Assembly (NCBI GenBank): GCA_002309475.1
Contig: DBXJ01000063.1
Coordinates: forward strand, 9,297-36,978
Direction of reading: 5' to 3'
DNA: 27,682 bases
Source of the DNA: Bacteroidales bacterium UBA1215
GTDB taxonomy: Bacteria > Bacteroidota > Bacteroidia > Bacteroidales > WCHB1-69
The notes beneath the pieces were generated by a model, which was not told the origin of the DNA, did not search any database, and saw only the letters and a program-made list of their open reading frames with translations. Shown in pieces: positions 22,937 to 27,682 of the stretch; within the stretch, counting starts at the first letter, position 1; each line of letters begins with the position of its first letter. Made by a program: the position numbers and the translations under genes.

Positions 22937-25885
22937 CTAATCTTTTGTTTTTACATCTATTTCATCTATAAACAGATAACTTTCTCCGCCATAACCCAAA
23001 TGCCATTTCGGCAAAGGTCCGTAATATTTAGCATATACCTTTACATATTGTGCTTGGCAATTATCTAATTGCTGTTCAAAGTGATAAATTTGACTTTTGT
23101 AGTCATTATCTGCTATTGAGTGAGTAAGATGTGCCACTTTTTTGAAATGAATATTATCTGTAGATACATAAAAGTCAACATATTTCGGCAATATAATCCA
23201 TGACCGGGTATCTTGTATAAATCCCGTTTCTATGGCAGTGATATTTCTCGGTGTCAACAAATCGACTACCGCCACAAAATCTTGTCCTTGATAGCCTTGC
23301 CATTCACCTGTGCGGAAATCACTGCCTCCTCGCAATCGGTCTATCAAAGCCTCGTCTCCACCGGCGGAATACATAGAAGAATATTGACTCAAGATGTTCA
23401 CTTTTCTATCGTCAGCAATTTTTACATAATCGGCATATATCGGCTTTGAATCTATCATTCCTTTGTGAGAAGAATAAGCACTTATGCTCGCATCTTCTTT
23501 GATGAGAATTGGCTTTGTATATTCTTGATAATCATTATTATTGATAGAATAATAAATTTTTGCATCAGGATAGTAACAATCTAAAACTATCCAAGTTGAA
23601 TCGTAAAAAGTTCGCTTGGTTGAATTTGTAAAAGGTGACGGAACAATTTGATATTCATCTATTTGTGAATAATAAATATGTTTTTCATTAGTAGCGAATT
23701 GAGTAGTACTATCATTGGTCATATAACAATCAATTCTGCCGCCATCGGCAATTGTCTTGTAGTCTATATAAGCATATTTGTAGTTTTTGCCATTCACTTT
23801 CATTTTTTCTATATAGAGGTTTTCTTTGCTATTATTGTGTGCTACAATGCTGCATTTTTTGCCGTTGTCCAAAGTGATAACAATGGTATCGAAGATAGGA
23901 CTACCCATGTCAAAAATACCATTGGCAGGATTGACAGGATAAAATCCCATTGCACTCAACACATACCAAGCAGACATTTGTCCGCAATCTTCGTTGCCAC
24001 AGCAACCTGCAGGTGTAGCTTGGTACATTTCTTCCATAATTTGTCGTACCAATTTTTGCGTTTTGGCAGGTTTTCCACAATAATTGTACAGATAGGCAAT
24101 GTGATGACTGGGCTCGTTTCCATGTGCATACTGCCCTATCAATCCGGTGATATCCACTTGATGGCGACCATGGGTTTGTTCATCTGCAGCAAACAAAGCA
24201 TCCAATTTGGCTTCAAAGGTCTTGTTGCCACCCATCAAGCCAATGAAAGTATTCATATCTTGAGGCACATAGAAAGAATATTGCCAAGCATTGGCTTCGG
24301 TGAAATTGTTGTCCACTTCGCTCGGATCAAAATCCTCTTTCCATGCCCCGTTTCTACGCGGTCGCATACAAGAACTTTCTTTGTCAAACAGATGCTTATA
24401 CGACTGAGCCCGAATAAGATATTCCTGATAGACTTTTTTGTTGCCGATGCTATTTGCCAATTGAGCAATACACCAATCATCGTAGGCATATTCCAAAGTT
24501 TTCGATACCGATTCATGTTCGGTTTCTATCGGCAGAAAGCCGAATTTCTCGTATTCTTTTTTTCCCAATTCATCACAAGTAGCCGATGCTATCATGGCTT
24601 CCAATGCCAATTGCTGCAGACTTGTATCTATCAATCCTTTGTTGTATGCATCTACAATTGGTGGCACGGCATGATAGCCAATCATACATTTGGTTTCATT
24701 CGACGACAATTCCCACATCGGCAATTGCCCGCCTTGTTGATATTGACAGAGAAATGTTTTGACAAAATCTGCCGTTTTTCCTTGTTGGACAATCGTATAA
24801 AGCGGATGAGCCGCCCGATAGGTATCCCACAAAGAGAATACCGTATAATAGGTAAATTGGTCGGTGGCATGCGTTTGCAAATCGGTTCCACGATAGCTGC
24901 CATCTACATCTTGTGCCAATGTCGGATGAATAAAAGCATGATAAAGAGAAGTATAGAAAATTTTTCTTTGCTCTTCCGTGCCACCTTTTACAATAATCTT
25001 ATTCAATTCTTTATTCCATACTTGTCGGGCATTGGCTTTTACTTGCTCAAAATTCCAATCCGGAATTTCTTTTTCCAAATTGCCGATAGCACCTTGTTCG
25101 CTCACTTGTGACAAGGCCACTTTTATCTTCAATACTTGGATAGTCGTATCGAGAACTTCAAATACAAAAACAGGTTTTTCCGGTTCAAACAATGAATCTT
25201 GTTGTAAATGATAATTAGCGATTTTTACCGGAGAAGAAAAATCCATGGCAAAAAACAGGAATTGCTTGTCAGCCCAAGCATGCGAATGTCGCAATCCGGT
25301 AAACCTCGTTTGGGAAACTTGTCGCAAACCTGCCTCCAAAACCACATCTCTATGTTCCAAATCCAATACCACATAACGTTTCCCTGCAGCCTGAAATGTA
25401 TATTGATGCATACCGACACGTGGAGAAACCGTCAATTCTACATGAATATTTTCATCTTGTAATTGTACAGCATAATAACCCGGCTCGGCAAATTCGTCTT
25501 GATGGGAAAATTTAGACGGATAAGCATTGCTATCGTCTGCTTGGTTGGAAATGGAATAATGACCACACATAGGCATCAACAATACATCGCCATAATCAGA
25601 GCAACCTGTTCCACTAAGATGTGTATGCGAAAAACCATATACGATAGAATCGGAATAATGATAGGCGCTACAGCCATCCCATCCTGTCAAACGAGTATCG
25701 GGACTCAATTGCACCATTCCAAAGGGCATCACCGCTCCCGGAAATGTATGCCCATGTCCGTCAGTTCCTACAAAAGGATTTACATATTGTGTTAAATCTT
25801 CTTCCTGCAAATCTATGGCATTGAAAGTTTGACAGGAAAAAAATGCAATACCTACCACTATTATTACACAAAACCATCTTTTCAT
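22937..25885 (-). CDS. GH92 alpha-mannosidase lipoprotein with C-terminal accessory domains
   Basis: 982 residues. Calcium-dependent exo-alpha-mannosidase, probably cutting alpha-1,2-, alpha-1,3- or alpha-1,6-mannosides from N-glycans or mannans at the cell surface or in the periplasm. The ATG at 25885 is preferred because AAAGGA (25892-25897) lies six bases upstream; the ATG at 25891 is too close to it. The lipoprotein signal ends FFSC, with C18 lipidated. The N-terminal domain opens YVNPFVGTDGHGHTFPGAVM; the catalytic barrel carries HGNEPSHH (about 586-593) and GNEDCGQMSAWYVLSAMGFY (about 628-647), classic GH92. Residues about 720-820 look like an FN3-type or chitobiase-tail domain, and about 830-975 like an F5/8-type carbohydrate-binding domain. 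Own promoter; no SusC/SusD genes are nearby. Confidence 0.95.
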   Translation of the reverse strand: MKRWFCVIIVVGIAFFSCQTFNAIDLQEEDLTQYVNPFVGTDGHGHTFPGAVMPFGMVQLSPDTRLTGWDGCSAYHYSDSIVYGFSHTHLSGTGCSDYGDVLLMPMCGHYSISNQADDSNAYPSKFSHQDEFAEPGYYAVQLQDENIHVELTVSPRVGMHQYTFQAAGKRYVVLDLEHRDVVLEAGLRQVSQTRFTGLRHSHAWADKQFLFFAMDFSSPVKIANYHLQQDSLFEPEKPVFVFEVLDTTIQVLKIKVALSQVSEQGAIGNLEKEIPDWNFEQVKANARQVWNKELNKIIVKGGTEEQRKIFYTSLYHAFIHPTLAQDVDGSYRGTDLQTHATDQFTYYTVFSLWDTYRAAHPLYTIVQQGKTADFVKTFLCQYQQGGQLPMWELSSNETKCMIGYHAVPPIVDAYNKGLIDTSLQQLALEAMIASATCDELGKKEYEKFGFLPIETEHESVSKTLEYAYDDWCIAQLANSIGNKKVYQEYLIRAQSYKHLFDKESSCMRPRRNGAWKEDFDPSEVDNNFTEANAWQYSFYVPQDMNTFIGLMGGNKTFEAKLDALFAADEQTHGRHQVDITGLIGQYAHGNEPSHHIAYLYNYCGKPAKTQKLVRQIMEEMYQATPAGCCGNEDCGQMSAWYVLSAMGFYPVNPANGIFDMGSPIFDTIVITLDNGKKCSIVAHNNSKENLYIEKMKVNGKNYKYAYIDYKTIADGGRIDCYMTNDSTTQFATNEKHIYYSQIDEYQIVPSPFTNSTKRTFYDSTWIVLDCYYPDAKIYYSINNNDYQEYTKPILIKEDASISAYSSHKGMIDSKPIYADYVKIADDRKVNILSQYSSMYSAGGDEALIDRLRGGSDFRTGEWQGYQGQDFVAVVDLLTPRNITAIETGFIQDTRSWIILPKYVDFYVSTDNIHFKKVAHLTHSIADNDYKSQIYHFEQQLDNCQAQYVKVYAKYYGPLPKWHLGYGGESYLFIDEIDVKTKD

Positions 25886-25891
25886 ATCCAT

Positions 25892-25897
25892 TCCTTT
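25892..25897 (-). promoter_or_regulatory. Ribosome-binding site deciding the GH92 start
   Basis: AAAGGA on the minus strand stands six bases from the ATG at 25885 and directly abuts the ATG at 25891, so the downstream ATG is favoured. Confidence 0.55.
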
Positions 25898-25908
25898 GAT
25901 TACATTTG

Positions 25909-25916
25909 CAAAGATA
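25909..25916 (-). promoter_or_regulatory. Promoter -7 element of the GH92 gene
   Basis: TATCTTTG on the minus strand matches TAnnTTTG. Transcription would start near 25902, giving a leader of under 20 bases, which leaves little room for an RNA regulatory element. Confidence 0.7.
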
Positions 25917-26030
25917 ACACTTTTTTATTTACTATCACCATCCTTGCACAACATATTTATATCTAGAAATCAATATTTTACAAAAAACTTTTTTTACCGA
26001 TATTTTTAACTTATATATTAAAAATAATGA

Positions 26031-26038
26031 TACTTTTG
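26031..26038 (+). promoter_or_regulatory. Promoter -7 element of the MBL-fold/nitroreductase unit
   Basis: TACTTTTG matches TAnnTTTG and lies 29 bases before the ATG. It is divergent from the GH92 promoter across a 175-base A/T-rich spacer. Confidence 0.68.
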
Positions 26039-26067
26039 TATTTATTAATACCCTATCAAATAGGAGA

Positions 26068-27141
26068 ATGAAAAAGAATAAAAAGATGTTGATTCTTACC
26101 TTATTTGCATTTTTTTGTTTGGGAATATTATTTTCTATTATCTCCCCACGTTTTGGCGGACGCCCCAAAGGAGCACGCTTAGAACGTTGCAAGCAATCGC
26201 ATAACTATCAAAACGGACAATTTGTTAATCAAGAACCCACCCGGATGTTCACTTCCGACAAGCACCCTTATTCATTGATCGGCTCATTTTTAAAAAGAGA
26301 CAAACAGGTACGACCACAACAAGCCATAGAAGTGGATGTTCCTGACTTAAAACACCTTGATAGCAATAAGGAATTATATGTATGGTTTGGGCATTCCACC
26401 TATCTGTTGCAAACAGGCGGCAACCTGATTGTAGTTGACCCTGTTTTTTACTACGGTTCACCTTTTTCGTTCATCAACAAACCTTTTCCGATGACTTACC
26501 ATTTTACTCCCAACGACCTGCCGGACATCGATTTGCTGATTATCACCCACGACCATTGGGATCATTTGGATTATAAAACAATTCGACAACTCCGCGGACG
26601 CATAAAAAAAATAGTTTGTCCTTTGGGAGTGGGAGCCCATTTTGAGCGTTGGAAATTCAAGCAAGAAGATATCATAGAATTAGACTGGGGAGAAGATGCC
26701 ACTTTTAACAATTTAACCATTCACTGCCTTACCGCCCGACATTTTTCGGGCAGACTTATGGGCAATCCTACCCTATGGGCTTCTTTTTTGATAGAAAGCC
26801 CCGATAGAAAAACTTTTATCAGCGGAGATGGCGGCTACGGAAAACATTTTGCCGACATCGGCAAGCAATTTCCGGACATTGACTTGGCTATTTTGGAAAA
26901 CGGACAATACAACCCTCAATGGGCAAATAATCATACACTACCGGAAAAACTGCCACTAGAAATCAACGATTTGAAAGCAAAAACCATACTTACTGTGCAT
27001 CATTCCAAATTTGCACTATCCACCCACCCATACGACGAACCTATAAAAAACATACAAACACTGCAAAAGCAAGGATATCATGTATTAAATCCAAAGATTG
27101 GAGAAATCATTTATTTTAACCCGACACAAGAAGAACATTAA
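26068..27141 (+). CDS. MBL-fold metallohydrolase (NAPE-PLD/UlaG-like)
   Basis: 357 residues. The N terminus MKKNKKMLILTLFAFFCLGILFSIIS is a signal anchor or uncleaved signal, so the protein is probably membrane-attached and exported. The metallo-beta-lactamase fold begins at LYVWFGHSTYLLQTGGNLIVVDPVF (about 98-122). The metal-binding motif THDHWDHLD (H-x-H-x-D-H) follows LLII. Further metal ligands appear as TARHFSGR, FISGDGGYGKHF (the bridging Asp) and LTVHHSKFAL near the C terminus. The FGHST opening and the PDIDLLIITHDHWDHLD segment match the N-acyl-phosphatidylethanolamine phospholipase D-like group, which includes lipid and sugar-phosphate hydrolases; the true substrate is unknown. An AGGAG lies just before the ATG. 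The nitroreductase gene follows 12 bases later. Confidence 0.88.
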   Translation: MKKNKKMLILTLFAFFCLGILFSIISPRFGGRPKGARLERCKQSHNYQNGQFVNQEPTRMFTSDKHPYSLIGSFLKRDKQVRPQQAIEVDVPDLKHLDSNKELYVWFGHSTYLLQTGGNLIVVDPVFYYGSPFSFINKPFPMTYHFTPNDLPDIDLLIITHDHWDHLDYKTIRQLRGRIKKIVCPLGVGAHFERWKFKQEDIIELDWGEDATFNNLTIHCLTARHFSGRLMGNPTLWASFLIESPDRKTFISGDGGYGKHFADIGKQFPDIDLAILENGQYNPQWANNHTLPEKLPLEINDLKAKTILTVHHSKFALSTHPYDEPIKNIQTLQKQGYHVLNPKIGEIIYFNPTQEEH

Positions 27142-27153
27142 AATACAAATAAT

Positions 27154-27682
27154 ATGACAAGCATTGAAGCAATAAAAAATCGACATTCAGTACGTGCATA
27201 CAAAGAGATGCCTATTCCTGCCGACCTTCGCCAACAAATAGAAACCTGTATCAACCAATGCAATCAAGAAGGCAAACTACATTTGCAACTGATATGCGAT
27301 GAACCCAAAGCCTTCAACAGTACTATGGCTCGTTACGGCAAATTTGTAGGTGTTGCCAACTATATTGCCTGCATCGGCAGTGGCAAACATTTAGATGAAC
27401 GCATCGGCTACTACGGAGAAAAAATAGTATTGCTGGCACAAGAATTAGGTCTCAATACCTGTTGGGTGGGTATGACATTTAGCAAACAACCGCACATTAT
27501 GCATATTGACAAAGGAGAAAAATTAGTATGTGTTATCTCCATAGGTTATGGCAAAAGCCAAGGTGCCGGTCACAAGATAAAGACATTTGACGAAGTGACA
27601 AAAAATGCCCAAGACGCTCCGCAATGGTTCAAAAACGGTGTGGAAATGGCATTGCTGGCTCCCACTGCCATCAATCAACAAA
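27154..27682 (+). CDS. Nitroreductase-family flavoprotein (cut by window end)
   Basis: 176 complete codons before the window edge, with no stop. FMN- and NAD(P)H-dependent reductases of this fold reduce nitro groups, quinones or other acceptors. The N terminus MTSIEAIKNRHSVRAYKEMP carries RHSVRAY (10-16), the FMN phosphate-contact segment of the family. YGEKIVLLAQELGLNTCWVGMTF is the central flavin-site helix and strand. LLAPTAINQQ, with the Asn-Gln near the edge, is typical of the TM1586-like branch, in which this block comes late in the chain. The missing C-terminal part is probably about 50 residues. It follows the MBL gene by 12 bases and is probably co-transcribed with it. Confidence 0.88.
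   Translation, partial: MTSIEAIKNRHSVRAYKEMPIPADLRQQIETCINQCNQEGKLHLQLICDEPKAFNSTMARYGKFVGVANYIACIGSGKHLDERIGYYGEKIVLLAQELGLNTCWVGMTFSKQPHIMHIDKGEKLVCVISIGYGKSQGAGHKIKTFDEVTKNAQDAPQWFKNGVEMALLAPTAINQQ

Noticed and set aside
23678..25111. 477-residue open frame on the plus strand opposite the GH92 gene
   Set aside because: It is the mirror of a very clear GH92 coding region. It has no promoter motif or domain, and a Cys/His/Phe/Ile-rich composition typical of an antisense frame.
22937..25885. Polysaccharide utilisation locus
   Set aside because: No SusC/SusD-like, sensor or sulfatase genes accompany the mannosidase within the window.
1..27682. CRISPR array, transposon or prophage
   Set aside because: No regularly spaced direct repeats, terminal inverted repeats, transposase, integrase or phage structural gene was found by reading both strands.

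Overview
This AT-rich window (roughly one third G+C by eye) is a chromosomal segment of a Bacteroidota bacterium, most likely order Bacteroidales; I cannot resolve the genus. The evidence is consistent across the window. The -7 promoter motif TAnnTTTG typical of this phylum precedes most transcription units. Rho carries a long disordered insertion. DAHP synthase is fused to chorismate mutase, the tmRNA encodes a GENNNFALAA-type tag, and there is a GH92 mannosidase lipoprotein.

Layout. (1) 1-1892: a tRNA-Leu(CAA) with a shared terminator faces a PlsC-like acyltransferase and mscL on the minus strand. (2) 2004-3779: rho, with its own promoter and a C-rich, G-free leader. (3) 3784-6553, minus strand: a small polysaccharide-type cluster of a 51-residue conserved-looking protein, a polytopic membrane protein and a GT4-like glycosyltransferase. 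(4) 6664-10668, plus strand: a secreted MORN-repeat protein, mnmA, a lipoprotein and DAHP synthase-chorismate mutase. (5) 10649-13363, minus strand: a lipoprotein, a membrane-anchored LytM protein with a degenerate active site and an RluA-type pseudouridine synthase. (6) 13470-19799, plus strand: a long housekeeping run of tmRNA, dut, TPR protein, DUF721/DciA-like protein, gpmA, PP1-like phosphatase, glmM and pth, closed by a terminator whose loop contains the pth stop codon. (7) 19833-25916, minus strand: a dihydroorotate dehydrogenase-like protein, tRNA-Val(CAC), a solitary gamma-class adenine-N6 DNA methyltransferase with an HTH-like N terminus, and a GH92 alpha-mannosidase lipoprotein. (8) 26031-27682, plus strand: an MBL-fold hydrolase and a nitroreductase cut off by the window edge.

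Most of the window is ordinary housekeeping sequence. Transcription units are compact, with gaps of 0-30 bases and several stop/start overlaps, so co-expression is likely within each strand run. Themes are translation quality control (tmRNA, pth, mnmA, RluA), envelope and sugar-nucleotide metabolism (glmM, gpmA, LytM, GT, PlsC) and glycan degradation (GH92). No CRISPR, transposase, integrase or phage gene was seen, and no clearly new defence or mobile system. The parts most worth a second look are the small protein at the head of the polysaccharide cluster, the orphan methyltransferase behind the mannosidase, the inactive-looking LytM protein, the tmRNA tag variant with its link to dut, the rho leader with the Rho insertion, and the dihydroorotate dehydrogenase homologue that has lost its orotate-binding loop.
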